From the NCBI GenBank assembly GCA_009741485.1, contig CM019228.1:13900295-13964294 (forward strand): a DNA stretch of 64,000 bases, in the 5' to 3' direction. Within the stretch, counting starts at the first letter, position 1, and each line of letters begins with the position of its first letter. A program made the position numbers and the translations under genes. Below, piece after piece: positions 1 to 9,792 of the stretch. This DNA comes from Malurus cyaneus samueli (lineage: Eukaryota; Chordata; Aves; Passeriformes; Maluridae). A model generated the notes under the pieces. The model was not told the DNA's origin. It saw only the letters and a program-made list of their open reading frames with translations, and searched no databases.

Positions 1-416
1 AAATTCAGGAAAAAATGGCAAGAGAAGAGCTCACACAAGCACGGCATTCCCACAGCCTGGGCATCTTTGGAAGTCGACGTCTCGGCCGCCGGAGCCGAGC
101 GCTGGAGGACAGAGGCAGCAACTCCTGTCAGCAATGAACATCTTAAACTCAACCCAGCTCCATGTGTCCTCGTTCTTATTAATCGCTGGAAAAGCCATCA
201 TTAAAAAAAAAAAACCAAAAAAACAAAAAACAAAACAAACAAAAAAAAAACCCGAAAAAAAATGATGCTGGTTTTAGTGCGTAAAAAAATAGGTTTGGAA
301 TCGCGGTTTGGATCTCTGCATGTCTCCGACTGCGTGCCGGTCTGACGGGACACTGCTGGCTTGTCCCTGTGTCCTAGGCTGGGCGCGTGTCCAGGGGTGG
401 CCCGCCTGTGTGGGGC
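1..416 (-). other. OSBP2: OSBP2 3' UTR (start of)
   Basis: This is the sequence just downstream of the OSBP2 stop codon, read on the minus strand, so it should be the beginning of the 3' UTR. It contains a long T-rich tract in the sense direction (plus-strand A-rich run at about 199-267). I see no canonical AATAAA signal in the sense direction, so the polyadenylation site probably lies beyond the window. No coding potential is seen. Confidence 0.6.
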
Positions 417-559
417 TCAGGAATGACGCGGGCACGCGCTCCAGTCCTGCTTGTCCTTGGCCTCCCAGTAGCCGCCCTTGTAGACGCAGAGCAGCTCCCC
501 GGTGAACGCGTCCACCTTGCGCTCGAACCACAGCGGGCTGTAGCCCTCGTAGTCCTTCC
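417..559 (-). CDS. OSBP2: OSBP2 terminal coding exon (W12)
   Basis: This is the last coding exon of oxysterol-binding protein 2 (ORP4), which carries sterols and PI4P between membranes through its C-terminal ORD. The acceptor is cag at 562-560. The first two bases (GG) finish a split codon, then 46 codons follow, starting KDYEGYSPLWFER and ending with stop TGA at 419-417. Key features are PLWFERK, the strongly conserved YKGGYWEAKDKQDW block typical of OSBP/ORP4, and a short tail CPRHS where mammalian ORP4 ends CPNIF. The conserved end block belongs to the ORD. The preceding exon W11 must end with one base of the split codon, which agrees with its expected phase. There is no break in this exon. 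Confidence 0.95.
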
Positions 560-1499
560 CTGGCGGGGGACAATGGGGTCAGGGCAGCTTTACCACCCGC
601 AACCCTGCAACCCCACAATCCCACAGTCCCACAGCTCCCATGGCTGCCCCGAGAGCCAGAACTGTCCAAGCTTCAGAGCTCAGAGAGCGATCAGAGCCCG
701 GCCTGCCAGGGTCATCAATGCCCAGGGAGGACTGGTCCCCAGAGGGACAGAGTGACCAATGGGACATGATGGCCAGGAACGAATGTATTGCAAACCGACA
801 CGATACCTTTCCGCATTGCCAAGGACCTTTGTCCCTCAAGTCTGCCCCTCAAAAATCACCAAATCCAGCCCCACTCAGAACGTCGCCATAAACACACTAC
901 GCAATAGTAGACCCCCTCTACGACAGGAGACTCCACCCCTCTCTCACTGCAAGGTCACGGTTCAACTCCACTCTACTACGAATCTCTGGAGTTGGCGCAG
1001 CTTAGTTTGGTCACCCCAACCAACCATCCCAGGAACCCGCTCTTCCCCATCAAACGTATCCTAATCGTTACCATCTCGCAACTTGAACTCATCTCTCTTT
1101 GAGGGACGTGATACGCAAATGCCACCTCGCGACCATTTCTGAAACCACTCGCATTATATATCACCCATCCTCAAATAAGCAATCGCATCACAATCTGCAG
1201 GACGTGGATTACTCCAGAGTCTTCCCATATTGCCACCGGAATCCTATTATTCCCTAAACTGATGATTGCCCCAAACTATCCCAAACCTATTTAGCCCATC
1301 GCTGTACGGTGTGTCTATATACTCCTATCTCTTACGAACACACTTGCCTCTAATACCACCGCAGAACCACCTTGAACCATAAGTTGGTTACCATCCCAAC
1401 CCTATACCGACGAACCATTTACTGCCCATAACCATGCCTGTCGCTTAGTATTCCTTACATTCGCGCTTTTCCTCAAGAGTCCCTTCTCTAATTCCTCTC
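560..1499 (-). other. OSBP2 intron W11-W12, partly corrupted
   Basis: This is intron between the last two coding exons. Positions about 640-800 hold a CR1-derived segment (text such as CAGAGAGCGATCAGAGCCC and GACCAATGGGACATGATGG) that recurs near 2340-2450 and in part near 3355-3430. From about 880 the sequence changes character: it loses recognisable repeats, and CpG and random-looking 4-mers become common. I read this as uncorrected long-read sequence (see the separate entry). The donor of W11 cannot be placed with confidence. Confidence 0.5.
640..800 (+). mobile_element. CR1-derived fragment
   Basis: The sequence matches the segments at about 2340-2455 and 3355-3430 of this window: it shares the AGAGCTCAGAGAG, GCCTGCCAGGGTCA and GACCAATGGGACATGATGG stretches. 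The copy at 3215-3440 is joined to typical CR1 text, which supports a CR1 origin. The family name rests on resemblance only. Confidence 0.5.
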
Positions 1500-1860
1500 C
1501 AAAAGTGTAACGCCCTTCACAATCGGCCTCTGTGCGCCGCGCGCACGTGCTCCGCTCCTCGAGCTCCTGCTTCTCCACGTTCCGTGGCCTTCCGTTCCGC
1601 CAGCGGCCAGCTAGTCCTGACTCTCCATGAGCCGCTGCTGCGTGAGTCCTGTCAGCCGGCTGTCTAGTAGTGGTGCTGCAAACACAGACGCTGGACTAAC
1701 CTTTCAGAGAGTATTCGTTACGGCTCTGGTTCAGGCGTCAGCGCTCGCTCCGGGAGAGAATACATTTCTCGGCGTTCTTTCCCTGGGATCGCCACGAGTA
1801 AGTACTAGGTGCGTTTGGTATTTGCGGGGCTGTGGGTACCCAGACCGGCCCCACAGCCCG
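880..1860. other. Random-looking, probably uncorrected sequence block
   Basis: The block shows an abrupt change in composition from the flanks: no CR1 text, no tandem repeats, and many CpG and low-frequency words. It contains badly degraded but ordered pieces of the missing OSBP2 exon W11. The simplest reading is a raw long read used to fill a gap in a hard GC-rich part of the gene. An alternative is a real diverged insert, but the ordered exon pieces argue against that. Confidence 0.65.
1500..1782 (-). CDS. OSBP2: OSBP2 exon W11, corrupted copy
   Basis: This is the ORD exon expected between W10 and W12, present but broken by indels. Reading the minus strand, an acceptor cccag lies at 1787-1783. 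Ordered pieces then follow: codons for NAEN at 1776-1766, a noisy MYYF/SELALTLN region at about 1765-1725, DSRL at 1664-1653, QRLME at 1637-1623, GRW at 1608-1600 and EKQELEE at 1575-1555. An Arg-rich stretch (about 1545-1530) recalls the SRRRR end of this segment. In ORP4 and OSBP the same blocks occur in this order with fixed spacing; here the spacing is off (5 codons instead of 3 between DSRL and QRLME) and the frame is lost repeatedly. The neighbours W10 and W12 are intact, so this is more likely a sequence error than a pseudogene. The 3' end of the exon is uncertain. Confidence 0.7.
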
Positions 1861-1934
1861 TGGCTCTACGTGCCTGCAGCCATCCCAGCCCCAGGGATCC
1901 TGAAGCAGCAGGAGCAGGGCAGTCCCATCCCCTG

Positions 1935-2455
1935 AGCTGGCACTGCTGAGGCACCTCCAGTGCTGGACAGCTCTGGGAGCCTCCTGACGGAGAGCCTGGA
2001 ATATGCTGGAGCGAGTCCAAGCAGGGAACGGAGCTGGGGAAGGGTCTGGAGCCCCAGGAGCGGCTGAGGGAGGCTGGGAAAGGGCTCAGCCTGGAGCAAG
2101 GAGCTCCGGGGGGACCTTGTGGCTCTGCACAACTCCCTGACAGGAGGGGACAGCCGGGGGGTCGGGCTCTGCTCCAGAGAACAGGGACAGGAAGAGGGAA
2201 AGCCTCTCAGCCAGGCGGGGATATTGGGAAAAATTCTTCCTGGAAAGGGTGGTCAGGCATTGGAAAGGCTGCCCAGAGGTGAAATCAGGGTACAATCCCC
2301 ATCCCAAGGGAATATCCCCAGAGCAGGGACTGCTTTGAGCTCCCAGAGCTCAGAGAGTGATTGAAGCCCAGCCCTGCCAGGGTCAACAGTGCCAAGGGAG
2401 GACTGGACCCCAGAGGGACAGTGACCAATGGGACATGATGGCCAGGGACACGATG
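1935..2455 (+). mobile_element. CR1 LINE fragment, 5'-truncated
   Basis: The text follows the avian CR1 3' region in order: GAGCGAGTCCAAGCAGGGAA, CAGGAGCGGCTGAGGGAGGC, CTCAGCCTGGAGCAAGGAG, GGACCTTGTGGCTCTGCACA, a GGGATATTGGGAAAAATTC segment and GGCTGCCCAGAGG. It runs on into the 2340-2455 segment also seen at 640-800. There is no reverse transcriptase ORF, so the copy is dead. Confidence 0.8.
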
Positions 2456-2654
2456 GCCAGCAAGCCAACAGCCCTCCCTGCCAGAGCCCACTGCCCCAAA
2501 AACCCAACCAGCCCCACATGTACCCCAAACCCACCCACAAGGGTCTCCTTGCAGGGACCTGCTCTTCTCTCCCCCCCCAGAAAAAGCCACTCAGCCCCAC
2601 AAATCCCACAGGTCCTCAGGCCACATGAGCCCCTCATCCTGCATGGCCCTGGGA

Positions 2655-2771
2655 AATCCATCCCCATCCCTTCCTCCCATCCATCCCATCCCATCCATCC
2701 CATCCCTCCCATTCCCACCATCCCATCCCATCCCCATCCCATCCCCATCCCATCCCATCCCATCCCAGGGG
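2655..2771 (+). repeat. (CATCC)n simple repeat beside the W10 donor
   Basis: Imperfect tandem CATCC and CCATCC units run up to position 2766, ending seven bases from the exon W10 donor GT at 2777-2776 with only CAGGGG between. In the sense (minus) direction it reads GGGATGGGATGGG. It makes open frames on both strands that are not genes. Confidence 0.9.
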
Positions 2772-2777
2772 ACTCAC

Positions 2778-2962
2778 GGGAGTGGGTATTTCCTCCACAG
2801 GACCTTTGGGGACAGTGTCTGGTAGACAGTTTTCTGCTTGCCCTCGCTGCTGGTGCTGCCGTGGCTGCTGTGGACGATCTTGGAGCACTCCATCTTCTCG
2901 TCCCACGTGCCAGACATGACGTAGTGGGCTCTGCCTTCAGCGTCACTCACCACCCCGGTCAC
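2778..2962 (-). CDS. OSBP2: OSBP2 exon W10 (ORD)
   Basis: This ORD exon has 61 full codons plus two bases, starting VTGVVSDAEGRAHYVMSG and ending LWRKYPL with CC of the next Pro codon. The acceptor is cag at 2965-2963 and the donor is GTGAGT at 2777-2772. It includes the conserved TWDEKMECSK strand and the Ser/Gly-rich HSSHGSTSSEGKQKTVYQ stretch. That stretch matches ORP4 rather than OSBP, whose equivalent region is quite different, so this exon is the best evidence that the gene is OSBP2. The fragment is intact. The next coding bases should come from W11, which is present only in damaged form. Confidence 0.96.
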
Positions 2963-3524
2963 CTGGCACAGGGACACAGCTCTGGTGGCGTTTGGGAACG
3001 CCCAGAGGGATGATACCCATGCCTGATGCCCAGCTGGAGCAGCTGCATCTGGTGCTGTGTCTCCTGGGACATCAGCTTTCACCACAGTGACCACACAGGT
3101 GGGTATCCAAGCCACCAAACCCCTCCCAGGCCTCAGTGCTGTGCACAGGAGCCAGGAAATGGGACACAGAGGTGCCACCCAGCCCTCCCTGGTGACCTGC
3201 AGCAGAGGTGCCTGGTCACACAGGATTTTAGATTGGATATTGGGAATATTCTTTCCCAGAAAGTGTGGTCAGGTGATGGACAGGCTGCCCAGAGCAGTGC
3301 TGGAATCCCCATCCCAAGGGAATATCCCCAGAGCAGGGACTGCTGTGAGCTCCCAGAGCTCAGAGAGTGATTGGAGCCCAGCCCTGCTGGAGTCACCAGT
3401 GCCAAGGGGTCTCCAGAGGGACAAAGTGACTTTTCTAACCATGCTGGGACCATCCCAGTGGCACTGGGAGACTGGGAGAGCCAGATCTCAGCCCCAAGGA
3501 GCAGGGTCCCTGCTGGGCACTCAC
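2963..3524 (-). other. OSBP2 intron W9-W10
   Basis: A short intron of 562 bases. It holds a CR1-like fragment at about 3215-3440 and otherwise plain sequence. The splice sites are canonical. Confidence 0.85.
3215..3440 (+). mobile_element. CR1-like fragment
   Basis: It begins with TTTTAGATTGGATATTGGGA, a typical CR1 3' region phrase, continues with GGCTGCCCAGAGCAGTGCTG and then joins the AGAGCTCAGAGAGTGATTGG segment shared with 640-800 and 2340-2455. Confidence 0.7.
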
Positions 3525-3620
3525 CTTCCGAGGGACATCCCTGGAGAAGTAGCTGTAGGGGCTAAATTTCAGCTGGCATTTATCTTTGGACTTATGGTTA
3601 ACAATCTCTATTTCACCAGA
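3525..3620 (-). CDS. OSBP2: OSBP2 exon W9 (ORD)
   Basis: An exon of exactly 32 codons, phase 0 at both ends. It starts SGEIEIVNHKSKDKCQLKF and ends SYFSRDVPRK. The acceptor is cag at 3623-3621 and the donor is GTGAGT at 3524-3519. The segment forms part of the ORD beta-barrel; the IVNHK and PYSYFS motifs are conserved in the OSBP/ORP4 group. It joins W8 after the Gln of KLWIDQ and W10 before VTGVVSD. No defect is seen. Confidence 0.96.
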
Positions 3621-4200
3621 CTGCATGGAAGACACAGAACCACAATGGGGAGAGAGAGGTGAGGTGTTAATCAGTCACAGTGCAGGTCCAAACCCCACCT
3701 GGTGCCCCCACACCAGCCATCCCCACCACCTGCTGGCTTTGGGAAGAGCCACGAGGAGCTCCAGGAAACCTTTCCCATCCCTGCTGATGCCCAGGGATTT
3801 CAGCTTCTCTGTAACCCTGGAATTCTTTAGTGGGTAACTCCAGACTCCACAGACAGTGCTGAGCTCCTGCTCTCCCATTTTTACACAAAACAATTCCTCT
3901 GCAGCCCCAAACTCAAGGACACCTCCCTGGGCCAGGCCCCAAGAGATGGAAACAACAGAGAATTGGGGGAGCCAAGTTGGAGTGAATGACTGCATTGGCT
4001 GCAGCTGCAATTGGAGGATTCAGCCCCGATGTGCAAATGGACAAAAGTGAGAAAGGGTGAAAAAGCCGTGAGCCATTGTCCATTGTGGGTGCAGCCCCTG
4101 GCTGGGCTGGGACTGCCCTGAATGTACAGCTGTCCCATCCTGGGGACCCCTCCAGCCCCCAGAGTTGGCCAGGCCAGGCAGGACCTGTCCCATCACTCAC
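3621..4200 (-). other. OSBP2 intron W8-W9
   Basis: An intron of 580 bases with canonical ends. I see no repeat family or coding sequence in it. Confidence 0.85.
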
Positions 4201-4304
4201 CTGGTCGATCCAGAGCTTGCCCACGATGATGTTGTGCACGGTGGAGGTGACTTTCCTCCAGACGTAGTGATTGCCGCTGGAGTGGAACTCCAGGTGGATG
4301 GCGC
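4201..4304 (-). CDS. OSBP2: OSBP2 exon W8 (ORD)
   Basis: This ORD exon opens with two bases that finish a Gly codon (with the last G of W7), then 34 codons starting AIHLEFHSSGNHYVWRK and ending VGKLWIDQ. The acceptor is cag at 4307-4305 and the donor is GTGAGT at 4200-4195. The TSTVHNIIVGKLWIDQ block is one of the most conserved parts of the OSBP/ORP4 barrel. The HLEF and NHYVWRK residues agree with ORP4 more than OSBP. The exon is intact. Confidence 0.96.
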
Positions 4305-5014
4305 CTGCAAAGAGAGGGATGCAGAGACAGATGTTCCCCAGAGCCCGTCACCAACCCCAGCACCTGCTCATCCTCAGGGCCAGCCCTGCACCTGCAATCC
4401 CCCAAGCAGGGGGCAATTCATCCTTCTGGATGCATCCCTCCTCCCACTCCCTCCCTCCTGCTCCAGGAAGGGAGTTACAATTCCTGCCAGGCCCTCTGCC
4501 CTCTGCCCAAAACACTCATTTCAAAAGCAGGTCAGGAATGCACTGCCTGGTTGATTCAGGCCCTGGCACCACTCTGGGAATGCTGCCCAGCCCAGGGACA
4601 GGCAGAAGGAAAATAAAATGCTGGAAGGCGGCAGCTTATTGTATTTCAGTGGCAGGGAGAGGGTTAAAAACGACAAGTTAAGTTCAAATCTCATGGAAGG
4701 AGAAATCAATTCCTGGATGAGGTGGGTATTTCCAGAGCACAGCAGCCTCCCTTGGCAGCTGGCATCATTTCCATTTCCAGGGCAGAGGTGTTATGGGTGG
4801 ATCATTGGATCAGGGGCACAAATCTGAGCTCCTTCCATTACTCAGGGTGGGATTCACCAAGCCCCAGCTGACCCCAAGGATTTCCCAAACCCTCAGCAGA
4901 GCCCACAGGATTCTCTGGTAACCCAAGCAATTCCCAGAGTTCCTTCACCCGCTGGGTTTTGTATGAGCAGAGCAGGGCCCATCAACCCCAGCCAGCCCCA
5001 GAGCCATGACCTAC
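4305..5014 (-). other. OSBP2 intron W7-W8
   Basis: An intron of 710 bases with canonical ends. I recognise no repeat family and no coding sequence. Confidence 0.85.
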
Positions 5015-5135
5015 CCAGCGGCATGATGGAGAGGTATTTGCCCCTGAACTTGCTGGCGATGGTGATCTCCTGCCACAAGGTCCAGCCTCGCCTGGAGTAC
5101 ACGTGGTGGGCGGCTGCTGGGGGGTGGTGGCTCAC
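5015..5135 (-). CDS. OSBP2: OSBP2 exon W7 (ORD signature)
   Basis: This exon has 40 codons plus one base. It starts VSHHPPAAAHHVYSRRGWTL and ends KYLSIMPL plus G. The acceptor is cag at 5138-5136 and the donor is GTAGGT at 5014-5009. Together with the EQ at the end of W6 it makes EQVSHHPP, the family signature of oxysterol-binding-protein-related proteins. The two His residues are the ones that bind the PI4P headgroup in the family. SKFRGKYLSIMPLG is the conserved strand that follows. The exon is intact. Confidence 0.97.
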
Positions 5136-7116
5136 CTGGGGACAGAGACACAGCCCGTGGGGACACAGCCACTGCAGAGCCTGGCTGAGAGCTCCGAGAG
5201 GAGACTGCTCCACACCGGCTGTGGCACCCTGGGCACCACAGTCTCATCCCATCATGAGGTGCCCTGGCAGCAAAGGGGGCACGCCAGACTTCTGCCAGGA
5301 TTCGCTGAGGCTCGTTTCAAAGCATGAGCCATAAAATCTCTGCTCGAGTAACCACTGCTGTGAGATCCTGCTGTTCCCTGACCCCAGGACATGGCCCTGT
5401 TCTCCATGGATCCCAGCTGAGAAACGCCCCAGCAATCCCAGTGTGACAGCAGCAGCTGCCACTGCCCCACCTGGGAACTCACAGAATCCCCAAGCTGTCC
5501 AAAACACCCTTAAACACTCCCACCAGGCTGGAAAAGCGGGTACAGCATCCCAAATCCTGGGACTGACTTGCTAAAGGACAGCACTCACAATGCCCTGCCC
5601 TGGAAAAACGACCCAAAACAAAGGTGAGAGGAGGAATATCCCAGGCAGAGGGATCTGTCCTCAGGCAGGGCCTCAGCCTGGCACAGCCTGGCACAGCCAC
5701 CCAGTACCAGGACCCCAGAGGTCTGGGATGATTTTCCTGCTGTAATTACAGCCCTGAGCTCTGGATTACACACACACAGGCAGGGCCAAGGCCTCGCCAT
5801 TAAATCCCACCAGCAGCAGAAAATCCTATTTGGATAACTGGATTTGAGGCACTGGATTACCACTGCCTGGCTCGGCTGAGCGGCACAGGCAGCACCCAAG
5901 GAAAATTCAGAGCGGTGGGAAAGACGTCTGGAATCCATCTAGAATATCAAATTTGGGTACAGACCGAGGAAAACTGGGACCAACCTGAGCAGGTAATTCC
6001 AGGCAGGTTATTTATTTGTGAGGGAATGGGGATGGAGGAAGGAGGGTGGTGAAGAGGAGGGTGAAGGAATGAGGAGGGGTTGGAGTAATGCAGCCAGGGG
6101 TGTCCAATGATGCTGGACAGGTGGGATGGGAGAGATGTGGTCACAGGAACCTGGGGGGCCAGGCAGCCCTGGGCCTGGCACCACAGCTGGAATGAGGCTG
6201 ATAAACCCATCCAGAAGTTCCAGCTGTACCCCAGGAGGGTGAGGGGGCTGCTGGCTCAGGGATGGATCCTGGCAAGGAATCACCCACCTCCGGGCTAAAG
6301 CAGCTGACAGGGCAGGGACTGGTGCCAGGGAGGGGAGGGGAAGCTGTGGCAGTGCTGAGGTGGGTGAGCCTGAGCTCTGTGACAGCCCCAGTGCCAGGGG
6401 GTGCTCAGGGACGTGGCCACCTCTGCCCTGGCTCCTGCCCCGGGCTCACATTCCAGCTGGCAGTGCCCCATTGCAGCCATAGGCACTGGGATGGCTGCCA
6501 GGTTGGGATGAACCACCCGGGGACGAACAGAGCCGGGGGACATCGGGCACACGGCTCTGGGTGGGGTGAAGGGACAGCAGGGCCATGAATTTTGGGGATT
6601 ATCTACTACAGGACCTGCCACAAACACAGGGTCACACCTGCAGGAGACCCCACAGCCCGTGCCCTGTCAGTGCCCGGAGCAGCACAGCAGACAGGGGTGG
6701 GGTGGGGTAGGGATGGGATGGATGGGATGGAAGGTGCTGTCCTGCCCCGGGTCAGCGTTCCACAGGACCCTGACATGCCTGGGCACTCCCAGAAGGGTTT
6801 TGCCCACACCTGACTGTCCTGCAAGGAGCTGGGGGCAGAGCCTGGCACCTGCTGCAGCCACTGCTCCAAACCTGGGCACAAAGGGCCAAGCCTCTCCAGC
6901 CCAACCCGTGGCCCATCCCCACCTTGTCCCCAGCCCAGAGCATCGAGTGCCACCTCCAGGCCCTCCCTGTGCCCAGGGCCGGGCACTGCATGACCTTGCC
7001 CCCACAGCAGGGCCCCAGGCAGGCTCNCCCCACAGCAGGGCCCCAGGCAGGCTCAGTGGGAGCAGGTGCTGGTGTCCCCAGCAGGACAGGAGCCCCGGGG
7101 AGCCCCCAACCCTCAC
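5136..7116 (-). other. OSBP2 intron W6-W7
   Basis: An intron of 1981 bases with canonical ends. It contains no clear CR1 copy. A single N at 7027 lies between two identical 27-bp stretches (see separate entry). A short GGGATGGATGGGAT run is at about 6712-6732. No coding sequence is seen. Confidence 0.8.
7000..7054. other. 27-bp duplication around a single N (join scar)
   Basis: Positions 7000-7026 and 7028-7054 are the same 27 bases (CCCCACAGCAGGGCCCCAGG and seven more), separated by one N at 7027. Two contig ends that overlap by 27 bases but were joined with an N rather than merged would give exactly this. Confidence 0.85.
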
Positions 7117-7362
7117 CTGCTCGCAGAGGGAGCGGAAGCCCAGCTCGTCCAGGCGGTCGAGCTCAAAGGTCTCTCCCAGCAGGGGGTTGAATGGCTTTGC
7201 AGTGCGGTGGACAGTGGTGGAGTAGGAGGACACGGAGAAAGCGGCCACAAAGCACATCTGCTCCGTGGAGCTCTCACACTTCACTGCCTTGTCCAGCAGC
7301 TCGTGGTACTCCAGGTCCTCGGTGAGCCGCTGCAGCATGGACAGGGGCTCGTTGAAGTTCAC
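7117..7362 (-). CDS. OSBP2: OSBP2 exon W6 (ORD core)
   Basis: An exon of exactly 82 codons, phase 0 at both ends. It begins VNFNEPLSMLQRLTEDLEYH and ends GFRSLCEQ. The acceptor is cag at 7365-7363 and the donor is GTGAGG at 7116-7111. It holds the NEPLSMLQR helix, the VAAFSVSSYSTTVHRTAKPF segment and the KPFNPLLGETFEL motif, all hallmarks of the ORD that line the lipid pocket. Residues EQMCFVAAFSVSSY and TVHR agree with ORP4 (OSBP has EQLCYVAAFTVSSY and TVFR). The exon is intact. Confidence 0.97.
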
Positions 7363-8427
7363 CTGCAAGGGAACACACAGGGCTGGGGAAGCAGGAGAGA
7401 TCCCCCAGAGGCACCATGGAACGCTAAGGAAAGGGAGGGTGAGCTCTGCTCCCTGATCCGTGCCAGGCAGCACCAAGATTTGGGATGTGGAGGCCCCACG
7501 GGATCATCAGGGATCAGCCCAGGTTATCACTCTGACCCCAAAACCAGTCCCAGCAGTGAGATCAGCTCCCTGCAGCCTCCCAGCCAGCGCTCCACAGGAC
7601 AGGGATGTGCTGCTCCCCAGCCTGCCCTCATCACCCCTCGGAAAAGCCATCCCTGTGCTGCTCAGAAAACCTGGAACAGCCCCAGTTTGGGGTCTACCTG
7701 CTACTGGGACTCAAGCCCCACAACAACACCCCCGTTTTTTGCTCTGAAAATACTGAAATTAAAAAACAATGGAAAGAAAGGTGGAGCCTCAGAAGGTTTT
7801 CTGCCTTTTTCATTTCAGCTTGAAACAAAGAAACATATTTTAAGAGGAGCAGATGGCTGAAGGATGGGAGAACCACTTCTGTAAGCCAAGTTAAATATTT
7901 CATAGTAGAGAAAACAAACTCCAGATTCCAGGATTTGGCTTTTTATAGATTTTCCACTCAGGGATTTAGCCTGAAAGTGGCAGAGATCTTACAGCATCAG
8001 TGAAAGAGAGTGCTGGGGAGAAAGAGCAGCAGCAAATCCACACAAAGAGCAAATCACTGGGGATAATTCTCGGGAGAGATGCAGAGAACAAAGCCAGCAG
8101 CTGCATCCTTGGGCAACAGTGAAGCAAAACCCTTTCATGGGGGAGGAAGGTGAATCCACCCAAATTCCAAATCGCAACGAGTGTTTTCCTCCCTTTCAGT
8201 GCCCCATGTTTGTTCATTCAGAGGGAAATCATGGAGCTGTTTGCATGGGAAGTTTGTCCATCCATGAACACCTCAGAATACCTCAGAGAATCTCAGAAAT
8301 GCTCTTAATTCAGCAGGGAACTCCCCAAAGAACTTGCCCGTGCAGCTGAGCTGGTGGGGTGGATCCTGGTGCATCTCTAGCAGGACCTTCCTCCTCATTC
8401 CATAATGACTGTGGGGTCCTTCAAGTT

Positions 8428-8665
8428 TTCACAGAATCCCCAGAATGGTTTAGGTGGGAAGGGACCTTAAAGTTCATCCCATTCCATCCAGAGGCACCTT
8501 CCACCACCCCAGGGTGCTCCAGCCCCAATGTCCAGCCTGGCCTTGGGCACTGCCAGGGATCCAGGGGCAGCCACAGCTTCTCTGGGCACCCTGTGCCAGG
8601 GCCTCCCCACCCTCCCAGGGAGAAATTTTTTCCCAATATTCGCTCTAAACCTCTCCTCCATCCTG
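8428..8665 (-). mobile_element. CR1 LINE 3' fragment
   Basis: The left end has the reverse complement of the CR1 tail (TCACAGAATCCCCAGAATGG), followed by GGGAAGGGACCTTAAAGTTC, CCAGCCTGGCCTTGGGCACT and GGCAGCCACAGCTTCTCTGG. This is the classic order for an inverted CR1 3' end. Confidence 0.88.
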
Positions 8666-9319
8666 CCCTCAGGTTTTGGGCTCGTGCAGTTCCCAGGATG
8701 ATTTGATTGATAGAGAAAGTATCAATTTCCTCTCTCAGACACCAGCAGCTGCTGGGATTTCACATCCTAAGCTTCTCCCTGTGTCCATCATGCCCTGAGC
8801 TGCTGCTGCTACAGAATTGGACAGTGCTGGGCTGTGCATCCCAGCTGCAAACAGCACAGAGAAGAGACAGCTCATCACTCTCAGCTGGAGCCTGGAGCTC
8901 TCATCTGCTTTAAGAGACAAAACACAGCCAACCCAGCATCCAAGCCTCTGGAATGTGCTCCTTCCCCTTTATCAGCACAGGATGGACCGCAAACATGGCT
9001 CCAGGGCTATGATCACACTTGGCTGAGCTAATCCCACTCCAGGGAGTGCCACAATAATGCCCCATCACCACAACTGTCACAGCCCTCCCCAGCTTGCCAG
9101 GGCTCTGTGAGTTACAGGGATGTGGATTCTCAGGATGGCACCCAGTCCCACCCGTGCCACTCAGTCCCATCTGTGCCACTCACTGGGGGTGAGCTGCTGA
9201 GAACAGCCTGAGAAGGGCTGCTTTGCTTGGAAAAGACAGGGCTGCGGTTTTGGGGAGCTTTGCGGTGGCAGAGTTTATCGGGGAAGGAGAGGCACAGGGC
9301 TTCAGCTGGCCATGGAGCA

Positions 9320-9792
9320 AGGATGTGGAGAGAGCCCAGAGGAGGCCACAGAGCTGCTCCAGGGCTGGAGCCCCTCTGCTGTGGAGCCAGGCTGGGAGAG
9401 CTGGGGGTACTCTCCTCCTGGAGAAGAGAAGGCTCCAGGGAGAGCTCAGAGCCCCTTGCAGGGCCTAAAGGGGCTCCAGGAGAGCTGGAGAGAGACTGGG
9501 GACAAGGGATGGAGGGACAGGACACAGGGAATGGCTTCCCAGTGCCAGAGGGCAGGGATGGATGGGATATTGGGAAGGAATTGCTCCCTGGGAGGGTGGG
9601 GAGGCCCTGGCACAGGGTGCCCAGAGAAGCTGTGGCTGCCCCTGGATCCCTGGCAGTGTCCAAGGCCAGGCTGGACATTGGGGCTGGGAGCAGCCTGGGA
9701 CAGTGGGAGGTGTCCCTGCCCATGACAAGGATGGGATGGGATGGGATTTATGGTCCCTTCCACCCAGAGCATTCCATGATCCCATGATAAGC
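9320..9792 (+). mobile_element. CR1 LINE 3' fragment
   Basis: It reads in CR1 sense order: GAGAAGAGAAGGCTCCAGGG, GGGGCTCCAGGAGAGCTGGA, CCCAGAGAAGCTGTGGCTGC, GGCCAGGCTGGACATTGGGG, and ends with a short tail ATTCCATGATCCCATGAT. No ORF2 remains. Confidence 0.88.

Larger units (their letters stand above)
1783..2777 (-). other. OSBP2 intron W10-W11
   Basis: This intron holds the tail of the random-looking block (to about 1860), a CR1 fragment (about 1935-2455) and a CATCC simple repeat (about 2655-2771) that sits right next to the W10 donor. No coding sequence is seen. Confidence 0.7.

Noticed and set aside
880..1860. The odd block as a foreign insert such as mitochondrial, viral or bacterial DNA.
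   Set aside because: It contains ordered pieces of the expected OSBP2 exon, and I see no gene of such an origin in it.
6667..7476. A 269-codon minus-strand frame that looks like a longer OSBP2 exon.
   Set aside because: Only 7362-7117 matches the family, with a clear acceptor and donor. The rest is intron read-through, and it crosses the N at 7027.
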